This document shows, piece after piece, positions 1-8,851 of a DNA stretch of 64,000 nucleotides (position 1 is its first letter; every line of letters begins with the position of its first letter). Origin of the DNA: Planctomycetota bacterium. GTDB lineage: Bacteria > Planctomycetota > Phycisphaerae > Phycisphaerales > Phycisphaeraceae. The stretch is from the NCBI GenBank assembly GCA_024276075.1, contig JAJRXX010000041.1, positions 19,560-83,559 of the forward strand. The letters run 5' to 3'. The notes below the pieces were generated by a model. That model had not been told where the DNA came from, did no database searches, and saw only the letters and a program-made list of their open reading frames with translations. A program made the position numbers and the translations under genes.

Positions 1-1005
1 GTACCACACCTGTCGTGTGATGCCCGCGACAGGGTCGGGGTAGTCGCACCGCCAAGCCTCGGCGCCGTTTACGCTGCCGGACCATAGCTCGTTCTTCGTC
101 GGAGGTCTGCCTTGAGTGGATTTGAATATGGCTGACAGGAGCGACGCTGGCGATAGTGGTTGTGAGGGGTCCGATTGCCCCGTATCGACCTCGCCTCGCA
201 GTCGCAGCAGCTTTACACGCGCCTGCGGGTCGTCCGGGACGAGCAGGATGGGCTCTAGGCCCGGTGTCGAGTTCATTTCGATACGTGTTTGTAGGCCGAG
301 TTCTCGGATGGCGTCATGATCGGCAACGCTCAGCCCCAGTGTGGAGAAGTCGGTCGGTTGCGCGTCGCGCAGATATTGCCCGTCGGCGCTTTGGAAGACC
401 GAGCCGATCAGACGGCGATTAGCCTCTAGCGCATCCAGGGCCAACGCCCGTTGTTGAACCAGATGGCTCAGGTGGATCACCCAATAGCGCCGCCCGTCTT
501 CGGTCAGCACGCCGATCATGTGAATCTGATCACCGTTAGGACCCGTTGCCAGGCCGGCGTACAAAGCACCCGTCGTGTTGTTTACACGAAAGTTCAGTAC
601 CGGTTGCCATGGCTGTAGACTTTTACGGACACTTTCCGCAACGAGCGAGTTCAGCATTTGATTGAGCGCTACCAGCGGCGCCCGGGGCACAGATCGCGCG
701 ATCCCGCCGACAAGCAGCTTCCGGTTGGATGTCGATGGGTCTATGAAAACCGCTTGAGAATCGAGTTCGTGATATAAGTCGGTGTGGGTGTCTAGGGTAA
801 ACGACTCTGGTACAGCGATTTCAACATCGTCTACGCTGACACGTTTCACCGGGCCGTTTGCTTCGCCGCCCAAGGCCCAGGGTTCTTGACGCACAGTCGT
901 CAGTGCATACGCTAGCGTTAGCGATCCGATCAATACCCCCACCATCACGGACCCGACAGCGACAGACCGGGCCGCATCTGTTTTTATCTGAAACGAATTG
1001 AGCAT
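1..1005 (-). CDS. Membrane-anchored protein of unknown function (C-terminus cut by window edge)
   Basis: An open frame of 335 codons runs from an ATG at 1005 to the left edge without a stop, so only the N-terminal part is present. Residues 13-35 form one hydrophobic segment (GSVMVGVLIGSLTLAYAL), which looks like an uncleaved signal anchor with the rest outside the membrane. The remainder is a soluble domain with no motif I recognise. It is the last visible gene of an exopolysaccharide module on the same strand, 104 bases after the glycosyltransferase gene, so a role in polysaccharide export or assembly is plausible but inferred only from position. An EpsI-like or exosortase-associated protein is possible, but I see no specific motif. 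Confidence 0.7.
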   Translation of the reverse strand, partial: MLNSFQIKTDAARSVAVGSVMVGVLIGSLTLAYALTTVRQEPWALGGEANGPVKRVSVDDVEIAVPESFTLDTHTDLYHELDSQAVFIDPSTSNRKLLVGGIARSVPRAPLVALNQMLNSLVAESVRKSLQPWQPVLNFRVNNTTGALYAGLATGPNGDQIHMIGVLTEDGRRYWVIHLSHLVQQRALALDALEANRRLIGSVFQSADGQYLRDAQPTDFSTLGLSVADHDAIRELGLQTRIEMNSTPGLEPILLVPDDPQARVKLLRLRGEVDTGQSDPSQPLSPASLLSAIFKSTQGRPPTKNELWSGSVNGAEAWRCDYPDPVAGITRQVWY

Positions 1006-1109
1006 GGATGAATGGTAGAGCGTTACACGACGGGGTCAAAGCAGGGCGATAGAACGCCGAGGGAGAATCGTTTTGTCGGCTTTGGATAGGGTTTTGTGCC
1101 CGAGCAACT

Positions 1110-2288
1110 TTACGCCGCACGACGGACAGGCTGGCGGGTCAAAGCGGGATCGAGCAGCGCTTGGATCAGAGGCTGCCCGGACTGTTCGAGCCTGCTGTAG
1201 TTATCGATAAAATCGCTGGCGTTGTGTGTCAGACGCAGCCGTTCACTGGCTGATCGTAGCAAGACAATACACCGGGCGGCCCAGTCACGTTCGTTGCGGC
1301 ACAGGACGAGTTCTTCACCGTTGCGCGGTAGGCCTGCTTCTGGCGTGGGGCCGGTGTATGTCCCTATGACCGGACGACGCATCGCGATTGCTTGTAGCAC
1401 CGGCAATGAGGCTCGTGTAGACGAGGCGACCGGTACGACGATGATCGAAGCATTCGATAACGTTGTGGATGGATCGGCCGACCCCGGTCGTGTGTTTTGG
1501 AGTTTTGCCTCGGGCACCGCCTGCTTTATGGATGGCCAGACCCGACGCTCAAACCATGACGCCGATTGGGAAGACAGGCGATAGCTCCAGTCGCAGTGCA
1601 CGACCACTCTCAACTCGTTTGGGGTGTAGCGTTTCAATAGCGGGCTGGCGCAATTTTGTGCGAAGTAGTCGGGATCGATCGTGTTTTTAAGTTCGATGAG
1701 GTCGTATGGTTTTCCGTCGCACAGGTGTCGGCATTCATCGTCTACGATCACTAGGTTGCTTTCAGGAGAGATCGAGCGTTCATTGGTGAGCCGTCGCAGC
1801 GGTTGTGGAAGTCGCCACTTTTGCTCGGCGTCAGATCGTCGTCGTCGTCGACGTGCTCGGGTGCGCAGATCGCAGATACGAACCCTCGATTCGACGGTGC
1901 TTGCATCAGGCCATAGCGATGCGTGTGTGCAAATCATCGCGTCAAAGCGCAGAGTATTTGACCATTGTTTAATCGGATCGACTAGGGCTGTGCTCGCCAC
2001 AGCGGGATCAATTGCGGTGCTATTAAAAAAGGACAACAGCCGCCGAATCATCGCCCCGCCGGTGGGCTTGGATTCTATGGCGATCAGTTGGGTCTGATCG
2101 TTGACCGTGCGCCACTGAGCCAGATTGACGGGCCCGTCGAGCACACACGCCAGGAAGACGCGGTGAGTTTGGCCCGCCAGCCTCAGTAGTTGCCATGCCC
2201 GCGTCCGGTCTTCGCCACCCAGCGCATCGGGTACGCAGTGACTGACCATCAATAATGGGGGTTTTGCTGTTGTAAACCCACGATCCAT
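1110..2288 (-). CDS. Glycosyltransferase, exopolysaccharide-associated (Stp1/TIGR03087-like)
   Basis: About 392 residues. The N-terminus (LLMVSHCVPDALGGEDRTRA, then a HRVFLACV strand) resembles the start of the exosortase-associated family TIGR03087, which transfers sugars to polysaccharide precursors in the cytoplasm. The C-terminal half keeps a weak GT-B pattern: a run of small residues (IIVVPVASSTRASLPVLQAIAMRRPVIG cut short here to its sense) where related enzymes bind the sugar nucleotide. An Arg-rich stretch (RARRRRRRSD) near residue 150 is unusual. The ATG at 2288 is preferred because GGAGG lies 8 bases upstream; the in-frame GTG at 2297 would sit on top of that site. It is followed downstream by the unknown anchored protein and preceded by the tyrosine kinase gene. 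The function is a family inference; the acceptor is unknown. Confidence 0.7.
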   Translation of the reverse strand: MDRGFTTAKPPLLMVSHCVPDALGGEDRTRAWQLLRLAGQTHRVFLACVLDGPVNLAQWRTVNDQTQLIAIESKPTGGAMIRRLLSFFNSTAIDPAVASTALVDPIKQWSNTLRFDAMICTHASLWPDASTVESRVRICDLRTRARRRRRRSDAEQKWRLPQPLRRLTNERSISPESNLVIVDDECRHLCDGKPYDLIELKNTIDPDYFAQNCASPLLKRYTPNELRVVVHCDWSYRLSSQSASWFERRVWPSIKQAVPEAKLQNTRPGSADPSTTLSNASIIVVPVASSTRASLPVLQAIAMRRPVIGTYTGPTPEAGLPRNGEELVLCRNERDWAARCIVLLRSASERLRLTHNASDFIDNYSRLEQSGQPLIQALLDPALTRQPVRRAA

Positions 2289-2433
2289 CGAGCTCACCTC
2301 CTGGTCCGAGTCACGGGCCTGCGGGTGTTTCTCCTTACCGCCCCGTTGTCCTCAGCCACGGCTTCTGTACTGCTGCAAGCGTGATCTGATAGACGTTCAT
2401 TCATTGATTCCTTATTAGGCCTGAGTGATTGTC

Positions 2434-3387
2434 TCAGGCGGCTTTTTTGGAATTACGACCTTGATAACTGCGGTACCCGTTGCCGTATTGGTACCCATAT
2501 TTGTAGTAGTAGTAATAACGACGCTTCGCTCGCTGCTGATCTGTTGCGATCAGGCCGCCAACCGTTGCGTTGTAGTTCGCTAGGGTCCTGATAGCCTGTT
2601 CGATCAATTGTCGCGGCGTACGGTTCATGCGTGCGATGAATAGAACCTCATCGCTGATAGCCCCGATGATGCCTGCGTCAGCTAGTTCGATGACAGGTGG
2701 CGTGTCGATGATCACGTGGTCGTAGCTATTGCGTAGCTGCTGGACCAGTGAAGTCATCGCGGGACTCGACAGCAATTGGACCGCGTGTTTGTTGTCGACC
2801 CTGCGGCCGGCGGGTATCACGTGGAGTCTGTCGTCTGACAATCGATGAATGGTCGCGGGGAGTTCAGCCCGCCCCTCGAGTAAGCCGACCAAGCCCGGAG
2901 AGCTGGGAAGCGACAGCATTTTGTCGAATACCGGGAGCCTTAAGTCAGCTTCTACAACCGCGATACGACGGTTCCGCAATTCAGCGAAGCTGGTGCCCAA
3001 GTTGAGGGTGGTAATCGTTTTGCCTTCTTGGGGCGTGGCGCTGGTGACCGTATGCACAAGGTGTCGTTTCTGCTGCCACCGCGCGAGCAACCCTGTGCGT
3101 ATCGAGCGGTATTCTTCCGCCATGAGGCTCGCTGATTCGGTCATCGCCACCACGCGCTCGTCGACTCTGCTCGTATCGAGATCAAGCGTTGCGCTGCGAT
3201 TGTCAAACTGTAGCGGTCCCGAGTCGGACAGCAATTGGTTAGCAGCGCCCGTCGAGTTACCCACGACGGGTGTTGTGGGGCCCGAGTCAGGCGCGGGTGT
3301 TTCCGGATTCGCGTGTTGACGATCGTTTTGGTCACGCGGATCGTCGTCATTAGGCGACCGATTCATAGCATCAAATATGTAACCCAT
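2434..3387 (-). CDS. Bacterial tyrosine autokinase of polysaccharide export (CpsD/CapB/Wzc C-domain type)
   Basis: 317 residues. Walker A is SATPQEGKT (116-124), Walker A' is VVEADLRLP (144-152) and Walker B is HVIIDTPP (224-231), the signature of BY-kinases that control polysaccharide polymer length with a Wzz-like partner. The C-terminus (291-308) holds ten tyrosines in eighteen residues, the usual autophosphorylation cluster. Residues 1-75 are a low-complexity linker rich in Asp, Pro and Asn. No membrane segment is present, so it would act in the cytoplasm, docked on the separate chain-length protein encoded at 4273-5946. Its ATG overlaps the stop of the ATPase gene by one base (TAATG), which indicates translational coupling. 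Confidence 0.93.
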   Translation of the reverse strand: MGYIFDAMNRSPNDDDPRDQNDRQHANPETPAPDSGPTTPVVGNSTGAANQLLSDSGPLQFDNRSATLDLDTSRVDERVVAMTESASLMAEEYRSIRTGLLARWQQKRHLVHTVTSATPQEGKTITTLNLGTSFAELRNRRIAVVEADLRLPVFDKMLSLPSSPGLVGLLEGRAELPATIHRLSDDRLHVIPAGRRVDNKHAVQLLSSPAMTSLVQQLRNSYDHVIIDTPPVIELADAGIIGAISDEVLFIARMNRTPRQLIEQAIRTLANYNATVGGLIATDQQRAKRRYYYYYKYGYQYGNGYRSYQGRNSKKAA

Positions 3388-4268
3388 TAGAAACTCCCTG
3401 CTAGTTTGAACGCCTCTTCTTCGGCGCCGACCCCATCGGGTGCATCATCAAACCTGGGCACCATGTCCTCAACGACGTGGTGGACGATTTCAGGAGTGAT
3501 CTGATTGGTCTTACGCACAAACCCCAGTAATAGGCAGTTGTCGCACGCCACGTTGATCAAACGGGGGATGCCGCCTGATACCAGATGAATTTCGCTTAAC
3601 GCCGCGGGGGTGAATTGCACTTTGACGTTTTTGGCGTCGATGCTCGCGGCTCGTATACGGTGTGCGACGTACCGAGCTGTCTCTTGCGCTTCGAGGGGGC
3701 GAAGCCGTTTAGCCATTACGATTCGCTGGCGCAGCGCGTCGTACTTGGATTGGCGGATCCGATCACGCAACTCTGGCTGACCGACCAATACGATTTGGAT
3801 CAGCTTCTGTTTTGCGGTATCGAGATTGCTTAGCAGCCGTAGCTCTTCGAGAGCGTCGTCGCATAGGTTTTGTGCTTCATCGACGAACAATACCACTGGT
3901 CGCCGCCGCTGGAATTGATCGGTGAGGTATGCCTGAAGCCGCTTGAGTAGTACAGCGTAATCGTCGCTCGCTTCGGTCGGTACCTCTGCGTACCGCAAGA
4001 CCTGCCGCAGCAATTCGATGCCGTTGTTGTGTCGGGGGATAATCTCAATGATCGAGGCGTGGTCGCCGCAGTTTCGGCACATGACACGTCCGACGGTGGT
4101 TTTTCCCGATCCAATGTCGCCGGTGACCAGAACGACACCCTTCCTCATGCGGATGGTGTATTCGATCGCCGCTAGAGCCTCTCGGTGCTGTTCACTGGCG
4201 AAGAAGAACCGAGTGTCCGACGTATTTTCGAACGGTAGTGTATGTAGATGGTAGTACCTGTGGTACAT
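3387..4268 (-). CDS. ExeA-like AAA ATPase of exopolysaccharide cluster (XrtA-associated ATPase type)
   Basis: 293 residues. It starts with the MYHRYYHLHTLPFENTSD stretch typical of ExeA/GspA-like ATPases found in exosortase-linked polysaccharide loci (TIGR03015). Walker A is GDIGSGKTT (50-58) and Walker B is VVLFVDEAQNL (from 125). Arg-rich sensor motifs follow. There is no peptidoglycan-binding tail, so the length fits the polysaccharide subgroup rather than type II secretion ExeA. The start has AGGAG upstream, and that site overlaps the stop codon of the chain-length gene. Its role in export is known only by association with these loci; it may energise assembly or regulate the kinase. Confidence 0.88.
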   Translation of the reverse strand: MYHRYYHLHTLPFENTSDTRFFFASEQHREALAAIEYTIRMRKGVVLVTGDIGSGKTTVGRVMCRNCGDHASIIEIIPRHNNGIELLRQVLRYAEVPTEASDDYAVLLKRLQAYLTDQFQRRRPVVLFVDEAQNLCDDALEELRLLSNLDTAKQKLIQIVLVGQPELRDRIRQSKYDALRQRIVMAKRLRPLEAQETARYVAHRIRAASIDAKNVKVQFTPAALSEIHLVSGGIPRLINVACDNCLLLGFVRKTNQITPEIVHHVVEDMVPRFDDAPDGVGAEEEAFKLAGSF

Positions 4269-4272
4269 GGGT

Positions 4273-5946
4273 CTACTCCTGGGGGATCACCACGGCGGCG
4301 TCGATCCGACTGTTGTTAAGTTGCTGACGGATAAATGACGTGGGGTTGTCTTTGAGCTGCTTGAACAAGTGCGGCTTCTCAAGGTTGAGGTAGAGCAGCC
4401 CAAGCACCAAGATCAGCACAGCCGCCATGGCTGAGGCGTTGATCGGGTACAGGATCGTATTCCTGAGCCGACGCTCCGCCCGCTGCTTATTCGAGATGAT
4501 TTCGCTCACCGTGCCCGCCAGGGTGACGTTTAGCGTCTCGGCGAGTTGTTCGCCTGTACGGAAAGTATCGTCTGTACGGTAGGCGAAGAAGACATTTATA
4601 CCACCGGCTGCCAAACCCAATGAGATGGTCAGCATCAGCACCTGAACCAGGTTGGGCGACACGGGCTTGTAAATCACTGGGCAAGGTTTGACAAAATCTA
4701 ACCGGATCCCGCGATTGCCCGATTCCGCTGTTACTGCCATCTGTACACGGCGGAGGTTTTCTTCCCAGAAGGTCAATTGGCGCTGTGTTTGATCGATTTT
4801 CCGGCTGAGCTTGCGGTAGTCGGCTCGGACGGGGAATAGCTGCGACGAGTTTACGTTAAAACGTGAGATCACATCCTTGAGCGTGTCGATTTGTTTGTCG
4901 GTTGTTTGCAGCAAGGTAGTCGCCTGTGACAGTTCCAATTCGAGACTGTCGCGCTTCAGGTTGGCGCTCATGCGTTTTTCCGTCACGATTTCGGTTGGTG
5001 TATCGGCTATTTCCTGTTGGGTCGAAGCGATCTGTTCTTTGATGACGACCAGGTCCGGGTGCTTGTCTGTCATCTTGTACACGTCGATGTAGCTTTCCTT
5101 TTTCTGATTCAGGTCTTGCAGTTTCGACGTGAGGATATCGAGATGAGGATTACGAGATGTGACGATCTGAGGCAACACTTCGGGCGTTGACGTAATCAAC
5201 TCTCGAAGCGCACTAATACGCATCGCTGTGGCGTCCCGCTTCTGGATTTGCTCCGCTAAATCGGCCTGGGCTTGATTCAGCCTGATTTGAATGCCGCCGG
5301 GGTAATCCGGCAGCAACTCGGCGTGATCTATTTCAAAGGTCAGTTTTTTGTTTTCCAGTTCCTCAATCAGACGCCGGCTGCGTTCAACCTCGGATTGAAA
5401 GAAACTTGCGGTTTGCTCCAACCGCCCGTTGATCAAGCGGCGTGTGCGGTCGAGGTAATTTTCGACCAACACATTAACGACGGCTCGAGCCATTTTGGGG
5501 TTGGCGTGTAAGAACTCGACACGGATCCGGTCAAATTCCCGCGTCCCGATGTCAAACTTGACAGTCACTCGGCGTGACAGATCGGACCGCAGGTTATCCA
5601 GATCGAACGAGTTTTCACCTTGCAGGATTTGGGCGGACTCCCTGGACGACTTGAGTGTCTGAATCATCTCATCGATGGCTATCTGGCCGGCGATCTCCTC
5701 GACCAATGACTGCCGTTGAGAGTCCAAAAATGACTTCGATCCACCCTGGTCGATCATTTGATTCATAACCATGTCGGTGTGGCGTTCGAAGATGGCCGTT
5801 GCTTTGTATTTGCGGGGTAGGAGAAAGCTGCCGATCATTAGTCCTGCGGTTACACCAAATGACGCGAGGATGAATCGCCATCGGTATCGCACCACAGCTT
5901 CCCATGCTTCGATCAGCGTCTTGGTTTGGTCGTTGTATTGGTTCAT
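4273..5946 (-). CDS. Polysaccharide chain-length determinant (Wzz/GNVR family)
   Basis: 557 residues. A membrane helix near 24-44 (FILASFGVTAGLMIGSFLLP) is followed by a large periplasmic region with long coiled coils (about 175-420). A second helix near 440-460 is followed by a cytoplasmic stretch and a third helix near 505-525. This is the architecture of inner-membrane polysaccharide co-polymerases (TIGR03007-like), which set polymer length. The tyrosine kinase is on a separate polypeptide encoded just downstream, as in Gram-positive CpsC/CpsD and many exosortase loci. The stop codon lies inside the Shine-Dalgarno region of the ATPase gene, 4 bases before its ATG. Confidence 0.9.
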   Translation of the reverse strand: MNQYNDQTKTLIEAWEAVVRYRWRFILASFGVTAGLMIGSFLLPRKYKATAIFERHTDMVMNQMIDQGGSKSFLDSQRQSLVEEIAGQIAIDEMIQTLKSSRESAQILQGENSFDLDNLRSDLSRRVTVKFDIGTREFDRIRVEFLHANPKMARAVVNVLVENYLDRTRRLINGRLEQTASFFQSEVERSRRLIEELENKKLTFEIDHAELLPDYPGGIQIRLNQAQADLAEQIQKRDATAMRISALRELITSTPEVLPQIVTSRNPHLDILTSKLQDLNQKKESYIDVYKMTDKHPDLVVIKEQIASTQQEIADTPTEIVTEKRMSANLKRDSLELELSQATTLLQTTDKQIDTLKDVISRFNVNSSQLFPVRADYRKLSRKIDQTQRQLTFWEENLRRVQMAVTAESGNRGIRLDFVKPCPVIYKPVSPNLVQVLMLTISLGLAAGGINVFFAYRTDDTFRTGEQLAETLNVTLAGTVSEIISNKQRAERRLRNTILYPINASAMAAVLILVLGLLYLNLEKPHLFKQLKDNPTSFIRQQLNNSRIDAAVVIPQE

Positions 5947-5996
5947 GTTAAACCTGCCTTAGTTTGCCCCACAGTGGGCAATCATTTCCGCTGGGG

Positions 5997-6764
5997 TTAT
6001 TGCACCTCGTTGCCGCCATAGGTCCGGGTTCTGGCTGAATCGTCAATCTCAGTCGGTCTTTGGATCGTCATTGCCATCGGCTGCAAGGGCAGCAGCAACT
6101 GCTGCAGCGCCAAGCCTACCGCCGCCAAGCCGTTGGCGGGCACGTAAACGATGTCGCCTTCTTCGAGCACAGCGTCCAGCGCGGTATCACCTTCCTTGAT
6201 CATTTTGTCGAGATTGATCGTCATCCTGCGGATTAATTCACCATCTTTGTTCGGCCGTAGCACGTGTATTCGGCTCGGGTCTGCCAGGCGGGTTGGCTGA
6301 GCGGTGGCGAGCGTTTCGAGGACGGTATTGGCGCCGTCGTATGAATACGGGCCCGGTGCGCCCACCTCTCCGAACACGTAAATCTTCTTGCTACGGAACG
6401 ACGTGACGCGCATGGTTACGTCTGCGTCTTCATAGAAGTCTCTTGCCTTGGCCTCCAGTTCCGCAGCGACATCTGCACAAGTTCGTCCAGCGACAAACAC
6501 ACTGCCAAGCAGCGGCACGGTGATTCGGCCGTCGGGGGCGATCTGTTCACGGTGCCGATCGATCTCGCGTACCCGTTTGGAGGTGATCTGTACTTCATCC
6601 GGGGGAGCCATGTGGTATTCGGTTAGCGTGACCAACGGCCGAGGCTCCGAGATGAACGAACTGTAATCGGTGTAATACGTGCAGCCGCCCATGACCGCTA
6701 AACCAGTCAAGAGGGGCATAAACACGGTTGAGTACCTGTTGAATTTTTGTTTCATTAAGCTCAT
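5997..6764 (-). CDS. Polysaccharide export lipoprotein (Wza-like, Poly_export/SLBB)
   Basis: About 255 residues from the ATG at 6764, chosen because GAGGAG sits 7 bases upstream. A longer frame to 6863 would overlap the sugar transferase gene and add a Cys-rich non-signal stretch. The N-terminus (KQKFNRYSTVFMPLLTGLAV then MGGC) is a lipoprotein signal with the lipid-bearing Cys near residue 28. The segment DEVQITSKRVREID through APDGRITVPLLGSV is the poly_export domain, and KKIYVFGEVGAPGPY is an SLBB domain. Wza-type proteins form the outer-membrane channel for polysaccharide. At this length it lacks extra SLBB repeats. It sits between the initiating transferase and the chain-length gene. Confidence 0.9.
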   Translation of the reverse strand: MSLMKQKFNRYSTVFMPLLTGLAVMGGCTYYTDYSSFISEPRPLVTLTEYHMAPPDEVQITSKRVREIDRHREQIAPDGRITVPLLGSVFVAGRTCADVAAELEAKARDFYEDADVTMRVTSFRSKKIYVFGEVGAPGPYSYDGANTVLETLATAQPTRLADPSRIHVLRPNKDGELIRRMTINLDKMIKEGDTALDAVLEEGDIVYVPANGLAAVGLALQQLLLPLQPMAMTIQRPTEIDDSARTRTYGGNEVQ

Positions 6765-6795
6765 GACAAGCTCCTCGCCGACAAGCGGCTGGCTC

Positions 6796-7458
6796 TCACA
6801 TTGCGCCGTGGTCCCACACCTTGGGGACCGTTCCCAACAGGAGCAAAAACTCCTGCCTAACATTTCGGCGACGCAGGTATCGCAGGTCGTATGCGAGTTT
6901 TTTCCTGGCGCCTGTTGTGTTCGATGTATAGCCGTTGCGGATCTGTGCCAGCCCAGTTAGCCCGGGCTTGGCCACCAGACGTCGCTCAATTTTCGGCATC
7001 GATTGCCGTAGCTTTTCAATAATCTCGGGTCGTTCAGGTCGGGGACCCACCAGGCTCATTTGTCCCTTTAAAATATTCCACAACTGAGGCAACTCGTCGA
7101 CGTGGCTCTTACGCATCCACGCGCAGCCTGATAGGACCCGCGGGTCTCCGCTGCGTGCAAACTGTGCTTCGCCGTCTCGTTCCGCATCCATAGTCATGGT
7201 TCGCAGCTTGTAAAGCCGAAACAGCCACCCATCTCGGCCCACGCGCCACTGATGGTAAAGCACCGGTCCCCCGTCGATGAGCTTGATCCATACAGCAGAC
7301 AGCACCAAAAGAGGTGCCGCCATCACCAGGCAGATCAGTGATACGACAATGTCTATCGAACGCTTAAAGCATTCGAAGCCTGCCCTGCGCACCGCCCAAC
7401 TAGATTGAGGTGCCGCCACGACCAAGTGCGTAATACCGTTGTGAGCCGCTTGATTCAT
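6796..7458 (-). CDS. Initiating sugar transferase (undecaprenyl-phosphate hexose-1-phosphate transferase type)
   Basis: 220 residues of the bacterial sugar transferase family (short WbaP/PglC/WcaJ core). After FKRSIDIVVSLICLVMAAPL, the re-entrant membrane helix, it shows LYKLRTM, the RKSHVDELPQLWNILKG block, MSLVGPRPE and the KPGLTGLAQI block, all diagnostic. Such enzymes place the first sugar phosphate on undecaprenyl phosphate at the inner face of the membrane. There is no N-terminal multi-helix domain, so it is the minimal catalytic form. It is the promoter-proximal gene of the module; the next gene (export lipoprotein) begins 31 bases downstream. Confidence 0.93.
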   Translation of the reverse strand: MNQAAHNGITHLVVAAPQSSWAVRRAGFECFKRSIDIVVSLICLVMAAPLLVLSAVWIKLIDGGPVLYHQWRVGRDGWLFRLYKLRTMTMDAERDGEAQFARSGDPRVLSGCAWMRKSHVDELPQLWNILKGQMSLVGPRPERPEIIEKLRQSMPKIERRLVAKPGLTGLAQIRNGYTSNTTGARKKLAYDLRYLRRRNVRQEFLLLLGTVPKVWDHGAM

Positions 7459-7922
7459 GATCCGATCGATCCTGCAATACCGACATCGCTATGCCGGATT
7501 ATTCAGGCTATCGTCGTGATGGCTGTACCACTTAAGCGGTCTGTACGTTTTGGGTAGAGTGTATGGTTTGGGTAATTTGATATGGATCACGCTACAGGGG
7601 TGGCTGGTGGGTCATATCGAACCAAGGCTCTTCGTTAGCATGCGGTGCCGATAACAGTTTCTTTGTTCGGCACAAAAATCCTTGTTAATCGGATTGTTGT
7701 CGTTACTTGTGGCATGGTCGATTGGTGTGATGCCTCCGTCGCAGCGAAGCGAGGTGGTAGGAGAATAGTCGATTACCACTGTTATAAGACGTTTCCCGTG
7801 CGGTGGGCCACGACATCAAAGGATTGGTAAACAGGGCAGGCGCGTTGGCTGGATTCCTATAAAATAGGAATCCGTATCAGAGCTTTCGTTCGTGGGTACG
7901 TGTGATTTTATCTGAATGAGCT
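7459..7922. other. Divergent intergenic region
   Basis: 464 bases between the polysaccharide module (minus) and the MscS-like gene (plus). It must carry promoters for both. I see no convincing gene. The only clear structure is the perfect inverted repeat at 7851-7873. Confidence 0.6.
7851..7873. promoter_or_regulatory. Perfect 10-bp inverted repeat over a TATAAA box
   Basis: GGATTCCTAT and ATAGGAATCC are exact reverse complements separated by AAA. The centre contains TATAAA, which could be a -10 element for the MscS-like gene 50 bases downstream, although no good -35 lies at the right distance. No T-run follows, so it is not an intrinsic terminator. An operator or an RNA hairpin in the leader are the two readings. 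Confidence 0.5.
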
Positions 7923-8747
7923 ATGGATTACGGTCAGTTCTTTGAGAACCATACAATCGCGCGCAACGTTTTAGCCAGTGTGGCGGTGATCGCGGGGGTT
8001 TTGTTTCTTCGTTGGTTGCTCAACCGGGTCTTGAGGGTGGCGTACATTAAATCACCCGATCTGCGTCGCAGGTGGATGGTGCAGATTCGTTATGTCTGCT
8101 TTGTGCTGCTGGCCCTGGCGATGTGGGGTATCTGGGCAGAGGAGCTGCGCGCACTGGCGATATCGGTTATCGCGTTCGTTGTGGCGTTTGTGCTGGCTAC
8201 GAAGGAACTGATCATTTGTTTGACCGGGAGCTTCTATAAGGTCAGTTCTAGGTCGTTCTCAATAGGAGACAGGATCACGGTGAGCGGTGTTCGTGGCGAG
8301 GTGATCGACCAGACACTGTTATCAACAACGATCTTGGAAATTGGACCCGGCTTAAACATCCATCAAGCCACGGGTCGCTCCATCACATTGCCTAATAGCA
8401 TGTTTCTAAGCGCATTTGTCGTGAATGAAAGTTTTACTGAAGACTTTACATTTCATGTATTTACAGTTCCGATTGCTGCTGGTGAGGATTGGCAGCAAGC
8501 AGAGAAAAATCTGTTAAACGCTGCCTATGAGATTTGTCAGCCGTTTGTTGAGCAGGCTCGCAAGCACATTAGTAATCTCACCGTAAAAGAAGGTTTGGGA
8601 ACGCCTTCCGTTGATCCGCGTGTGACGATATCGTTGCCCGATCCTGGGCGGATTGACTTGATCGTTCGGGTTCCTGTCCCTGCACAGCAAAGGGGTGCCG
8701 TTGAGCAAGCCATTATCCGGGCTTATCTGACTCGTCAGCAGAGTTGA
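7923..8747 (+). CDS. MscS-like mechanosensitive channel family protein
   Basis: 274 residues. Three hydrophobic helices near 16-36, 58-76 and 80-104 are followed by a beta-rich domain of MscS type: YKVSSRSFSIGDRITVSGVRG corresponds to the conserved segment after the pore helix, and ITLPNSMFLS to the conserved LPN motif. MscS proteins are inner-membrane channels that open on osmotic downshock. The pore helix AISVIAFVVAFVLATKELI has fewer Gly residues than E. coli MscS, so gating may differ, and the C-terminal domain is shorter. It is followed by the epimerase gene on the same strand, 104 bases away. Confidence 0.85.
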   Translation: MDYGQFFENHTIARNVLASVAVIAGVLFLRWLLNRVLRVAYIKSPDLRRRWMVQIRYVCFVLLALAMWGIWAEELRALAISVIAFVVAFVLATKELIICLTGSFYKVSSRSFSIGDRITVSGVRGEVIDQTLLSTTILEIGPGLNIHQATGRSITLPNSMFLSAFVVNESFTEDFTFHVFTVPIAAGEDWQQAEKNLLNAAYEICQPFVEQARKHISNLTVKEGLGTPSVDPRVTISLPDPGRIDLIVRVPVPAQQRGAVEQAIIRAYLTRQQS

Positions 8748-8851
8748 TTGATAAAACTCGCACCAGGATGAACGTCGATCACTCCTTGGCTTGATTGGTC
8801 TATTTTTGATCAATTGGCCGATAGCCATGTGTAAGACCCTGGAGTAGACAC

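Noticed and set aside
156..422. Plus-strand open frame at the left edge
   Set aside because: It lies opposite the 335-codon minus-strand gene, is rich in Arg and Ala as expected for an antisense shadow, and has no family likeness.
7851..7873. Intrinsic terminator
   Set aside because: The stem is A+T rich, no T-run follows, and it lies upstream rather than downstream of the nearest plus-strand gene.
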